A stretch of DNA of 64,000 bases from Stomoxys calcitrans (Eukaryota; Arthropoda; Insecta; Diptera; Muscidae), in assembly GCF_963082655.1 (NCBI RefSeq), contig NC_081554.1, positions 46,620,826 to 46,684,825 on the forward strand, given 5' to 3'. The notes below the pieces were generated by a model. It did no database searches, was not told the DNA's origin, and was given only the letters and a program-made list of their open reading frames with translations. A program made the position numbers and the translations under genes. Shown in pieces: positions 31,270 through 42,376 of this stretch. Each line of letters starts with the position of its first letter. The first letter of the stretch is position 1.

Positions 31270-31612
31270 CAGCGAATCTTTTATATCTTTCGCCTACGAT
31301 GTTTAACACTTGGGTTCCAATCCCGACGAGAACATCACTTAGAAGTGGTTATCCTCTCATATGGGAACTTTGTGAGGACTTCAGTCATGATCAACTTTTC
31401 TACGAAAAGCATCTCGGCGCTACTATTGAACTAGGCTTTTAAAAGAAAACCTTTGTAAACAATACTCAGAAATGTCTTTAATATTCGCGTTTGCCAAGAT
31501 AGTACTTTGGTACGCCGTTCAGGCTAGGCTGTAAAAATGAGGCCCCTTATCATTGAGCTAGAGAAGTTTGCCCCTGTTCCTTCATGGAATGTTCATGGGT
31601 AAGTTTGCACAT
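31270..31612 (+). mobile_element. tRNA-derived SINE copy S7, very degraded
   Basis: The head is visible as CTACGATGTTTAACACTTGG followed by GTTCCAATCCC; the tail is better kept (AGGCCCCTTATCATTGAGC, GTTCCTTCATGGAATGTTC). The middle is not alignable by eye and may contain other sequence. Confidence 0.5.
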
Positions 31613-31767
31613 GCAAATATTGGCCGATCTCGATCATATATATTTTGGCTGTAGATGGGCTTAATATATACCATAGTTTCAAATTTTATCGAAATCGCGC
31701 AATAAATGGTCTATATTGGAGATTAAAACACTAAACAGGTTTAATCAGGTCCTAAATATGGCATATA

Positions 31768-32001
31768 TTGGATTGCCCAAGAAGTAATTGCGGATTTTTT
31801 AAAAGAAAGTAAATGCATTTTTCATAATACTTAGAATGAAATTTAATCAGATATACTTTTTTACACTTTTTTTCTAAAGCAAGCAAAAGTAGCAGCTGAT
31901 AACTGACAGAAGAAAGAATGCAATTACAGAGTCACAAGCTGTGAAAAAATTTGTCAACACCGACTATATGAAAAATCCGCAATTCCTTTTTGGGCAACCC
32001 A
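31768..32001 (-). mobile_element. Mariner-like MITE copy 4
   Basis: Opposite orientation to copies 1-3 (the TTTTAAAAGAAAGTAAATGC end comes first). Ends are TTGGATTGCCC and TGGGCAACCC with TA flanks. It is inserted in worn DINE-like sequence. Confidence 0.8.
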
Positions 32002-32154
32002 TATTTCTAACTACGAACAGATATGGGACATATTCGGTTTGAATAAAGGGGGCCTTATGCAAATCACAATTCCGAATTGAAAAGAAATCTGATAAAAAAT
32101 GACATAACACTGGCACTTTTGGTCAGATCCATCTATATATCAGTTTTACAGAGA

Positions 32155-34790
32155 TATGGTTCGATCTAGACCGTCTGTGGAATGCACGCTAATTTTCGAA
32201 GGAATAAAGCTAAGCGCATGAAATTTTGCACGAATATTTCCTATTAGAGTTAGACGCTTGGGATTGTAAATAGGCTATATCGGACCATGTTTTGCTATAG
32301 CTCCCATATAAACCGATCTCGGATAATGACTTCTTGAGCCGTTAGAAGCCGCAAGCCGATTTCGGATCTTGACTTATTGAGCCGCTAGACGGCGCTATTT
32401 TATCCGATTTGGTTGAAGTTTAGCACGAAGTGTTTTGGTTTCCCATATTAGCAGATTTCGAATCTTGACTTCTTAAGCCGCAAGAGGGCATAATTACTTA
32501 AAATGTAACTTCTAGGAACTGCGCCAAGTATGGCTCAAATCGATTCATAAACTGATATAGCTCCCATACAAGCCAATTTCGGATCTTGACTTCTTGAGTC
32601 GTTTGAGGGCGAAATTATTATCCGATTTGGTTGAAGTTTTACATGAAGTGCTGTGGTTTGACCCTCAACAACTGTTTAAAGTAGGGTCTAAATCGAATCA
32701 TTAACTGAGGTGGCTCCCATATAAGCAGATTTTGAATCTTGACTTCTTGAGCCGCTAGAGGGCGCAATTTTAATTCGATTTGGCTGAAATTTTGGACAAA
32801 GTGTTTTGTTTCAACCGAGCCAAGTATGTTTCAATTCAGTTCATAACCTGATATAGCTCCCTTAAAAACTAATTTCGGATCTTGACTTCTTGAGCTACTA
32901 GAGGTCAAAATTATTATCCAATTTGGCTGATATTCTGCATGAAGTTTTGAAGGTTTGGATTAACTTCTAACAACTGCATCAAGTATGGTCCAAATCATTT
33001 TGTATGGTCCAAATCATCATGATATAGCTCCTATATAAACCGATTTCGGATCTTGATTTTTTGAGCCGCTAGAGGGCGCAACTATTATCCGATTTGGCTC
33101 AAATTTTGCATGAAGTGTTTTATTTTAACTTCTAACAACTGTGTCAATATGGTCCAAATTAGGGCATATATAAACCAATCTCCCGATTTGACTTCTTGAG
33201 CCCTTAGAAGCCAAAATTTTTGTCCGATTTGGCTGAAAAATTTCATGTGGTGTTCTGTTACGACTTCCAATAACTTTGCCAAGTACGGTCCAAATCGGTT
33301 TACAACCTGATATAGCTCCCATATAAACCGATCTTTTTGAGCCCTTACAAGCCGCTATTTTCGTTTGATTTGGCTGAATGTGGTGTTCTTTTATGACTTC
33401 CAACAGCGGTGCCAAGTACGGTACCAATTGGTCTGTAATCTAATATAGCTGCCATATAAACCGATCTCCCGATTTGACTTCTTGAGCCCTTACAAGCCGC
33501 AATTTTTGTCTGATTTGTCTAAAATTTGGCATGTAATGTTCTGTTATAACTTCCAACAACTGTGCCAAGCACGGTCGGAATCGGTCTATTACCTAAAATA
33601 GCTCCCATATAAACTGATCTCCCGATTTAACTTCTTGAGCCCTTACAAACCGCAATGTTTGTCCGATTTGGCTGAAATTTAGCATGTGATGTTCTGTTAT
33701 GATTTTCAGCAACTGTCTCAAGTACGGTCCAAATCGATCTGTAACCTAATATAGCTCCCATGTAAACCGATCTCCAGATTTAACTTCTTGAGCCCTTACA
33801 AGCCGCCAGTTTTGTCTGATTTGGCTGAAATTGAGCGTGTAATGTTTCGTTATGATTTTCAACAACTATGCCAAGTACGGTCTAAATCGGTCTCTAACCT
33901 GATATAGCTCCCATATAAACCGATCTCCCGATTTGACTTCTTGAACCCTTATAAGCCGCAATTTTCGTCCGATTTGGCTGAAATTTTTGTTGAAAGTCAT
34001 AACAGAACACTACTGTTATGACTTTCAACAACTGTGTCATGAACGAATAGGTATAGCTCAAATAGCAAAGCAATTCTTATAAAGGGTGATTTTTTTGAGG
34101 TTAGGATTTTCATGCATTAGTATTTGACAGATCACGTGGGATTTCAGACATGGTGTCAAAGAGAAAGATGCTCAGTATGCTTTGACATTTCATCATGAAT
34201 AGACTTACTAACGAGCAACGCTTGCAAATCATTGAATTTTATTACCAAAATCAGTGTTCGGTTCGAAATGTGTTCATTCACCGTAACGTTGCGTCCAACA
34301 GCATCTTTGAAAAAATACGGTCCAATGATTCCACCAGCGTACAAACCACACCAAACAGTGCATTTTTCGGGATGCATGGGCAGTTCTTGAACGGCTTCTG
34401 GTTGCTCTTCACTCCAAATGCGGCAATTTTGCTTATTTATGTAGCCATTCAACCAGAAATGAGCCTCATCGCTGAACGGTGAATGAACACATTTCGAACC
34501 GAACACTGATTTTGGTAATAAAATTTAATGATTTGCAAGCGTTGCTCGTTAGTAAGTCTATTCATGATGAAATGTCAAAGTATACTGAGCATCTTTCTCT
34601 TTGACACCATGTCTGAAATCCCACGTGATCTGTCAAATACTAATGCATGAAAATCCTAACCTCAAAAAAATCACCCTTTACATTATCCTTTGTTTGCCTG
34701 TAAAGAGATATCGGTCAAAGAACTTGACAAATGCGATCCATGGTGGAGGGTGGAGATTTGCCCCGGCCGAACTTAGGAGACTTTTACTTA
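32155..34790 (+). mobile_element. Long DINE-1-like element (B4), 5' truncated, with a fold-back insertion
   Basis: After GCACGCTAATTTTCGAAGGA, at least a dozen core units follow (GATATAGCTCCCATATAAAC), the longest array in the window. Units change character along the array: earlier ones are family A-like (GAGCCGCTAGAGGGCGCAA), later ones family B-like (GAGCCCTTACAAGCCGCAA). The 3' terminus, CGATCCATGGTGGAGGG, a worn palindrome (CCCCGGCCGAACTT) and CTTTTACTTA, lies at 34733-34790, beyond fold-back element M3. Confidence 0.75.
34082..34678. mobile_element. Fold-back Tc1/mariner derivative, copy M3
   Basis: A 597-bp element with TA on both sides and very long inverted arms: 34082-34284 and 34476-34678 (203 bp each, differing at only about two positions). 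Each arm carries the transposon end AAGGGTGATTTTTTTGAGG and the start of a transposase frame, MNRLTNEQRLQIIEFYYQNQ. The 191-bp loop, read on the minus strand, encodes the first catalytic block: FSDEAHFWLNGYINKQNCRI, then PEKCTVWCGLYAGGIIGPYF. The natural 3' end is absent and is replaced by an inverted copy of the 5' end. It cannot make transposase but has two identical binding ends. Confidence 0.9.
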
Positions 34791-35031
34791 TTTTCACTAT
34801 TTACGCTGTGGTGCAGTTTTAACTTTGTGCGTTTGAGCAGACGAGATAGACCCGTAGCAGACTATACCGCTAAGAATCACTTCCTGATTCGATTTAGCTA
34901 CGTCCGCCTGTTTGTCTATGCATGTATTTGTGTGATCAAGGTGCAGGTCGCACTTGTCTAATTGTCATGAAATTTGGCATATGTCTCTTTTTTTTTTGCC
35001 CAAAGGAGGACGCTTTTTATTTTGAAAAAAA
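34791..35031. other. Unassigned spacer
   Basis: Contains GACGAGATAGACCCGTAGC and AAGAATCACTTCCTGATTC; the latter resembles 30160-30180, so it may be another repeat that I cannot name. Confidence 0.3.
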
Positions 35032-36005
35032 AAGTAAAAAGACGTTAAGTTCAGCCGGGCCTATAAATGCGCCTTTTTGGAGCCAAGACTTTAAATCGAG
35101 ATATCGATCTACATGGCACCTATATCCAAATCTGCACCAATTTTGGGTCACATTGCAGAAAAATGTCGTAGAGTCTAATACAACGGACTGTCCCAAATTT
35201 CATCAAAATCAGACAATAAATGCGCCTTTTATGGCCCCAAAACCTTAAACCGAGAGATCGCTCTATATGGCAACTATCTCCAAATCTGCACCGATCTGTA
35301 CCATATTGCAGAAGTATGTCAAGGGGCATAACTTGACTCACTGTCCCAAATTTTGGCGACATCGGACAATAAATGCGCCTTTCATGGACCCAAAACCTTA
35401 AATCGAGAGTTCGGTCTATATGGCAGCAATATCCAAATCTGAACCGATCAGGGTCAAATTGGAGAAAAATGTCGAAGAGCCTAAGACAACTCACTGTCCC
35501 AAATTTCAGCAAAATCGGATAATAAATGTGGCTTTATGGGCCTAAGACGCTAAATAGGAGGATCGGTCTATATGGCAGCTATATTCAAATCTGAACCGAT
35601 CTGAGTCAAACTGACGAAGGATGTCGAAGGGCCTAACACAACTCACTGTCTTAAATTTCAGCAAAATCGGATAATAAATGTGGCTTTTATGGGCTTAAGA
35701 CCCTAAATCGGCCAATCGGTATATATGGGGGCTATATCAAGATATAGTCCGATATAGCCCATCTTCGAACTTAACCTGCTTATGGACAAAAAAAGAACCA
35801 GTGCAAAATTTCAGCTCAATATCTCTATTTCTAAAGACTGTAGCGTGATTTCAAGAGACAGACGGACCGACATGTCTAGATCGTCTTAAATTTTTACGCT
35901 GATCAAGAATATATATATACTTCATAGGGTCGGAAATGTATATTTCGATGTGTTGCTAACGGAATGACAAAATGAATATACCCCCATCCTTCGGTGGTGG
36001 GTATA
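35032..36005 (-). mobile_element. DINE-1-like family C copy C2
   Basis: Minus orientation. AAGTAAAAAGACGTTAAG with a damaged palindrome (TTCAGCCGGGCC) opens the 3' side, and a deletion joins it directly to a core unit (TATAAATGCGCC). Units follow with a 153-bp, 51-codon period. The 5' block TGATCAAGAATATATATATAC and TTCGGTGGTGGGTATA at 36005 closes it. Its 5' end abuts the 3' end of A7. Confidence 0.8.
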
Positions 36006-36006
36006 A

Positions 36007-37184
36007 CAAGTAAAAGCGTGCTAAGTTCGGCCGGGCCGAATCTTATATACCCTCCACCATGGAGCGCATTTGTCGAGTTATTTTCCCGGCATCTCTTCTT
36101 AGGCAAAAAATTATATAAGAAAAGATTTGCTCTGCTATTAGAACGATATCAATGTAGATCCGGTTTAGACCACAATTAAATTATATGTTGGAGACCTGTG
36201 TAAAATGTCAGCCAATTCGAATAAGAATTGCGCCCTTTGGGGGCTCAAGAAGTAAAATAGAGAGATCGATTTATATGGGAGCTGTATCAGGCTATAGACC
36301 GATTCAGACCATTAGAAACACGTATGTTGATGGTCATGAGAGGATCCGTCGTACAAAATTTCATTCCAATCGGATAAGATTTGCGCTCTCTACAGGCTCA
36401 AGAAGTCAAAACCCAAGATCGGTTTATATGGCAGCTATATCAGGTTATGAACCGATTTTAACCATACTTTTCACAGATGTTGGATATCATAACAGAACAC
36501 GTTGTGCACAATTTCATTCTAATCGGATAAGATTTGCGCTCTCTAGAGGCTCAAGAAGTCAAGACCCAAGATCGGTTTATATGGCAGCTAGATCAGGTTA
36601 TGGACCGATTTGAACCATACTTGGCACAGTTGTTGGACATCACAACAAAACACGTCGTGCAAAATTTTATTCCAATCGGATAAGAATTGCGCACTCTAGA
36701 GGCTCAAGAAGTCAAGACCCAAGATCGGTTAATATGACAGCTATACCAGGTTATGAACCGATTTGAACCATTCTTAGCACAGTTGTTAGAAGTGATACTA
36801 AAACACTATGTGCAAAATTTCAGTAAAATTGGATAAGAATTGCGCACTCTAGAGGCTCAAGAAGTCAAGACCCAAGATCGGCTTATGTGGCAGCTATATC
36901 AAAACATGGACCGATATGGCCCATTTACAATACCAACCGACTTACACTAATAAGAAGTACTTTTGCAAAAATTTCAAGCGGCTAGCTTTACTCCTTCGGA
37001 AGTTAGCGTGCTTTCGACAGACAGACGGACGGACGCACAGACGGACGGACATGGCTAGATCGACATAAAATGTCGCGACGACCAAGAATATATATACTTC
37101 ATGGCATCTCAGACGAATATTTCGAGTAGTTACAATCAGAATGTCGAAATTAGTATACCCCCCCATCCTATGGTGGAGGGTATA
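36007..37184 (-). mobile_element. DINE-1-like family A copy A7, complete
   Basis: Full-length reference for family A, 1,178 bp. The 3' end has CAAGTAAAAGCGTGC, the perfect palindrome TTCGGCCGGGCCGAA (36026-36040) and TATACCCTCCACCATGG. Unit markers ATGG at 36428, 36581, 36734 and 36887 (the last two as ATGA and GTGG) are spaced exactly 153 bp. (GTCY)n is short here (37018-37050). The 5' end is CCTATGGTGGAGGGTATA. Open frames through the units (36185-36613) are repeat by-products. Confidence 0.9.
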
Positions 37185-37187
37185 ACA

Positions 37188-37577
37188 AATCGAATCAAAT
37201 TTAGACAAAGCTCCCATATATACCCTTCATCCGATGTGGCCTTTGAAGGCCGAAGTCGGCACAATTTTGGTTCGATCTTTACAAAATTTTGCATGCTGTG
37301 ATTTATTTGACATCCCAGCGTATGCAAAAAAAATTGGTTCAGATTTAGATATAGCTCCCATATATATCTTTCAACCGATATGGCCCTTTAAGGCTGCAGT
37401 AGCTACAATTTAGGACCTATGGTATGCAAGGTCCTATTCAATATTTCAACAGTTATGCAAAAAAAAAAGTCTAACTAGTTTTCAACATAGGTTCCATGTA
37501 TTAGAAGTAGTACTAAGACTCATTTGTGTAGGGTACTATATAGTCGGCTCCGCCCAACTTTTACCCTTCCTTACTGG
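37188..37577 (+). mobile_element. DINE-like family E 3' part (E2)
   Basis: GACAAAGCTCCCATATATAC and CCGATGTGGCCTTTGAAGG, a related unit near 37345, then the 3' end: ACTATATAGTCGGCTCCGCCC, AACTTTTACCCTTCCTTACTGG and TTT. The terminus corresponds to CAGTAAGGAAAAGC at the start of E3. Confidence 0.65.
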
Positions 37578-38269
37578 TTTTTATTTGAAGTTTCACTGTG
37601 CAATTTGCACTTAATACCCACCTTAAATAAGAAATGAATCACAATCTAATCAAAAACAATTTCTTCTTAAAAGAAATTTGTTAGTTTTGTGTATTTCAAA
37701 TATTTAATTTTGTAGTTTGTACTACCTCACACCAAATCTTATACTGGCAAGTGTTGTTTCCATTGAGATACAATGTGCTGTACTATGTTGCACACATATC
37801 TGCATTGCTTCCTTTTTTTTATGGATACAAATTTACATAAATGAATATTTGGCAAATTTTAAGTTGGGGGCTTGCATGTGAATGTGAATGTCACCTGTCA
37901 AATCCCAAGGATTTCGTATGCATACATGTAAAAACCAATGTTGAAATGACAATGAATGGAACGAAGTGCAAAGAAAGGAATGGAACCAAAACAAAAATCA
38001 CCACAAAATGTTTCGAAAGAAAGATACAGATATCAGAATGAATGAAAAACCACAAAATGCAATTTCAAAACATGTTTACTTAATGTTCGCATAATAACAA
38101 TCTTCTCCAGAGGTTGTCAGTTATGCTCGTTTCTTTGGTATTTCTTCAGTGTAATTATTTTGTCAACATCCTCATTTTTCAGCTTAGAAAAATGAAGATT
38201 ATTTTGCAAGTTTTTCTACAACATACAAATTAAAGTGAAAGTCAAAAAGCTTTAAAATCTATCACCAAT
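37578..38269. other. Unassigned AT-rich DNA
   Basis: About 690 bp without TE signature. The frame at 37841-38041 shows no recognisable motif. Confidence 0.35.
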
Positions 38270-38510
38270 ATGGTTTGTGACGGCGACGTATGAACCACGA
38301 GCTGTATGACGACGATAGCATAGTTACACGGTGGTAAACGCAAACCGGGAAGACCAAGAGCCCGATGGAAAGATAAAGTGGTGGGAAACACCTCGAAACT
38401 TGGTGTCAGAGATTTTAGAATGAGCGCAGAAGATCGAGGCACTTGGCACGCTATTCTACGTTCGGCTAATGGAACAAATATTCTGTCATAGCCAATTAAA
38501 GTAAAGTAAT
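38270..38510 (+). pseudogene. RTE-like LINE 3' end fragment
   Basis: The plus strand reads GGKRKPGRPRARWKDKVVGN, then LGVRDFRMSAEDRGTWHAIL and RSANGTNILS before a stop at 38490. RxxGRPRxRWxDxV...A.DRxxW is the carboxyl signature of RTE/BovB-type (and some R2/Jockey) polyproteins. The rest of the element is absent, as expected for severe 5' truncation. It may be the tail of the same family as the RTE copies here, but those lack their 3' ends. Confidence 0.65.
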
Positions 38511-38619
38511 GTAATATGGTCTGTGACAGCCAATTATGTAAGTAAGACTTTTGCAGGTGGGTCTAAAGTTGCGTATTAACTTTGATAGAACTCAAATATG
38601 GAGCATTGGTAGCCAATAG

Positions 38620-39776
38620 TATCCCACTACCATAGAATGGGGGTATACTAAACTAGTCATTCAGTTTGTAACACCTCGAAATATTGATCTAGGACCCCAT
38701 ATACTCTTGATCGTCTCGACATTCTGATTCGATCTAGCCATGTCCGTCCGTCCGTCTAGCCATTTGCACAGATACTTGATATTGAAGTAGACCGTTGGGG
38801 ATTGCAATGGGCCATATCGGTTTAGATTTGTATATTGGTCCCATATAAACCGATCTCCCGATTTGCTTCCTTGAGCCCTGGAAGCCAAAATTATTATAAA
38901 TCGGTATGTAAATCGGTATGTAACTTGATATAGCTCCCTTATAAACCGATCTCCCGATTTCGCTTCTTGAGCCCATGGAAACCACAATTGTTGCCCGATT
39001 TGGCTGAAATTTCGCACATAGTGTTTTCGCACATAGACTTTCAACATCTGAGCTTAGAACGGTCTAAATCGGCCAAGAATCTGATATAGCTCCCATATAA
39101 ACCGATCTCCCGATTTGCTTCCTTGAGCCCTGGAAGCCAAAATTTTTGTCCGAATTGGCTAAAATTCTGCACAGAGTGTTCTGTTATGACTTCCAACATC
39201 TGTGCTAAGAACGGTTTAAATCGGTCAAGAATCTGATATAGCTCCGATAAAAACCGATCTCCCGATTTGACTTCTTGAGCCCATGCAAGCCACAATTTTT
39301 GTCCGATTGGACTAAAAGCTTGCACATGGTGTTCCGTTATGACTCTCAACACATGTGCCAAGTACAGTCCAAATCGGTCTATAATCTGATATAGCTCCCA
39401 TATAAACCGATCTCCCGATTTGACTTCGTGAGCCCATGCAAGCCAAAATTTTTGTCCGATTGGACTAAAAGTTTGCAGATGGTGTTCCGTTATGACTCTC
39501 AATACATGTGCCAAGTGCGGTCCAAATCGATCTATAACCTGATATAGCTCCCATATAAACCAATCTCCAGATTTCACTTCTTGAGCCCATGGAAGGCACA
39601 ATTTTTTTCCGATTTGACTGAAATTTCGCACATAGTGTTTTGTTATGACTCTCAACAACCGCGCCAAGTACGGTCTGAATCGGTCTATAACCTGATATAG
39701 CTCCCATATTTTAGCAGAATCCGTGGTGGTGGGTTCCCAAGATCCGGCCCGGCCGAACTTAGCACGCGTTTAATTG
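38620..39776 (+). mobile_element. DINE-1-like family B copy B5, complete
   Basis: TATCCCACTACCATAGAATGG, GTAACACCTCGAAATATTG, GATCTAGCCATGTCCGTCC, then core units whose ATAGCTCC blocks start at 39238, 39391 and 39544 (153 bp apart). The 3' end has GGTGGTGGGTTCCCAAG, the palindrome TCCGGCCCGGCCGAA (39743-39757, one base off) and TAGCACGCGTTTAATTG. A minus-strand open frame of 208 codons (39041-39667) is four in-frame unit repeats and is not a gene. Element A8 starts 7 bp downstream. Confidence 0.85.
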
Positions 39777-39783
39777 TTGTTTT

Positions 39784-40936
39784 TATACCCTCCACCATAG
39801 GATGGGGGTATACTAGTTTCGTCATTCTGTTTGTAACTACTCGAAATATTCGTCTGAGACCCCATAAAGTATATATATTCTTGATCGTCGTGACATTTTA
39901 TGTCGATCTAGCCATGTCCGTCCGTCCGTCTGTCCGTCCGTCTGTCCGTCCGTCCGTCCATCTGTCCGTCCGTCTGTCTGTCGAAAGCACGCTAACTTCC
40001 GAAGGAGTAAATCTAGCCGCTTGAAATTTTGCACAAATACTTCTTATTAGTGTAGGTCGGTTGGTATTGTAAATGGGCCATACCGGTCCATGTTTTGATA
40101 TAGCTGCCATATAAACTGATCTTGGGTCTTGACTTCTTGAGCCTCTAGAGTGCGCAATTCTTATCCGATGGGAATGAATTTTTGCACGACGTGTTTTGTT
40201 ATGATATCCAACAACTGTGCAAACTATGGTTCAAATCCGTCAATAACCTGATATAGCTGCCATATAAACCGATCTTGGGTCTTGACTTCTTGAACCTCTA
40301 GAGTGCGCAATTCTTATCCGATTGGAATGAAATTTTGCATGACGTGTTTTGTTATGATATCTAGCAACTTTGCCAAGTATGGTTCAAATCGGTCCATAAC
40401 CTGATATAGCTGTCATATAAACCGATCTTGGGTCTTGACTTCTTGAGCATCTAGAGGGTGCAATTCTTATCCGATTTGGATGAATTTTTGCACGAAGTAT
40501 TTTGTTATAATATCCAACAACTGTGTATGGTTCAAATCGGTTAATAACCTGATATAGGTGCTATATAAACCGATCTGGGGTCTTGACTTCTTGAGCCACA
40601 AGAGGGCGCAATTATTATCCGATGTGCCTGAAATTTTGTACGACGGATCCTCTCATGACCTTCAACATTATGATCTGAATCGGTCTATAGCCCGATACAG
40701 CTCCCATATAAATCGGTCGCTCTATTTTACTTCTTGAGCCCCCAAAGGGCGCTCAAGAAGTAAAGATTTGGTCCAAACCGGACCAAATCTTGATATCGCT
40801 CTAATAGCAGAGCAAAATTTTTCTTATATCCTATGTTTGCCTAAATAGAGATACCGTAGGAAGAGCTCGACAAATGCGATCCATGGTGGAGGGTTTAAAA
40901 GATTCGGCCCGGCCGAACTTAGCACGCTTTTACTTG
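39784..40936 (+). mobile_element. DINE-1-like family A copy A8, complete
   Basis: TATACCCTCCACCATAGGATG, CGTCATTCTGTTTGTAAC, AAGTATATATATTCTTGATC, GATCTAGCCATG, then a 67-bp (GTCY)n microsatellite (39916-39982), four or five core units and the 3' end CCATGGTGGAGGG, perfect palindrome TTCGGCCCGGCCGAA (40903-40917), TAGCACGCTTTTACTTG and TT. It is the plus-strand reference for family A. Confidence 0.92.
39916..39982 (+). repeat. (GTCY)n microsatellite of DINE A8
   Basis: An unbroken run of GTCC and GTCT tetramers. The same site varies in length between copies: long in A5 (23930-24003) and A8, short in A7 (about 37018-37050) and B1, and absent from A10. Confidence 0.9.
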
Positions 40937-41714
40937 TTAAATATATTTCCACACTTCAAGTAGATCCACAATTCGTTCAGCTCCATGATACTCACTTTTG
41001 TGTTTCCCAGTTCGACATGGTGAAAATTTCAGGCAATCATCATTTCCAAAAAAACATCTTCGGACAACATTTGTAAATCGCTTTTAATTCCAGCATTGGC
41101 AGGCTGTAATTACCACTCGCAATGAACGTTTAATACACATCTCAATATGGAAATCCCTCAAGAAGTTGCTTCGTCTATTTTGGCAAACCTCTTACGGATT
41201 ACTCGTTAGTATGCGAATTCAAGTGATTCATTTACATACCATTCTTAGTATGCCCCAGCCAGTAGCAGTGCATGGCCTAATTAGTTGCTACGAGTGTGTA
41301 TATTTCATATATGGCAAAATGTGGCATTTGCCATCCATAAATGCCTTTGCATAGTCAATAGGTCTTGAACGATACTCGTGAGTAACCAACACAACTACCT
41401 TTGCTTAGCATGCCTAAAGCATATTTGCCACATAATTCCTCTAAGAGAATTTACTGATGTGAAATTGGAAGCGAAATATGATTGGCATCATAGTTTCCTG
41501 TTATAGGGCAAATTGCATTAAACGAACTTGGAATTTAGTACACAGAAGAAAATTACTAACACTAGTGAGACATAGAGGAAAATTTAAGTCAGCAAAGATT
41601 TGCATAACCTATTCAACTTCTTTGGCACAGGGCATCAATTCTGAGTGCCAGATGTCGAGTTCCTTGCGTGATATCTCTTTTAAGGCCAGCAAAGAATAAT
41701 GAATAATAATTGTT
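40937..41714. other. Unassigned DNA
   Basis: Nearly 780 bp with no repeat known from the window and no recognisable coding motif; possibly single-copy. Small open frames at 41166-41354 and 41478-41699 are not supported. Confidence 0.35.
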
Positions 41715-42376
41715 ATGCTATTGAAGCAATATCAAGTTATAGTCCGATACGTACCATAAATCAATAGAATATTGAAGACCATAGTAGAAGTCATTGGGTA
41801 ATATTTCAGTCCATTGGGATAGGAATTGCGCCTTCCTATAATCGGGATATCGGTTTATATGGGAGCTATATCAGGATGTAGATCGATTAATACCATATTG
41901 GACACGTATATTGAAGGTCATGAGAGAACCCGTTGTACAAAATTTCAGCCACAACGGATAAGAATTGCGCCCTCTAGAGGCTTAAGAAGTGCAGATCCCA
42001 GATAGGTTTATATGGCAGCTATATCAAATTATTCACCGATTTGAACCATACTTAGCATAGTTTTTGGAAGTCATTATAGAACACTTCATGCACAATTTCA
42101 GCCAAATCGGGTGAGAATTGCGCTCTCTAGTGGCTCAAGATCCAAGAACGGTTTATATGGCAGCTATATCAGGGTATGGACCGATTTAAACCATGTTTGA
42201 CAAGTATTTTGAAGGTCATAGGAGAAGCCGATGAACAAAATTTCATAATTGCGCCATCTAGAGGCCCAAGACGTTTAGATTCAAAATCGGTTTATATGGC
42301 AGCTATATCAAAACATACACCGATATGGCCCATTGACAATCCCAAGCGATCTACACCAATAACAAGTATCTCCATA
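41715..42376 (-). mobile_element. DINE-1-like family A fragment A9
   Basis: Core units (GGTTTATATGGCAGCTATATC) in minus orientation, ending CCCAAGCGATCTACACCAATAAC. Both terminal blocks are missing. It meets a family C fragment of opposite orientation at about 42376. Confidence 0.65.

Noticed and set aside
34195..34482. A 95-codon transposase on the plus strand at M3 (and its twin at M4)
   Set aside because: Only the first 26 or so codons are transposase; the rest is antisense of another part of the gene.
39041..39667. Minus-strand frame of 208 codons
   Set aside because: It is four 51-codon translations of DINE B5 units; the same kind of frame arises in A and C copies in different strands relative to the element.
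39916..39982. CRISPR or satellite array
   Set aside because: It is the tetranucleotide (GTCY)n of DINE-1-type elements, with no spacer structure.
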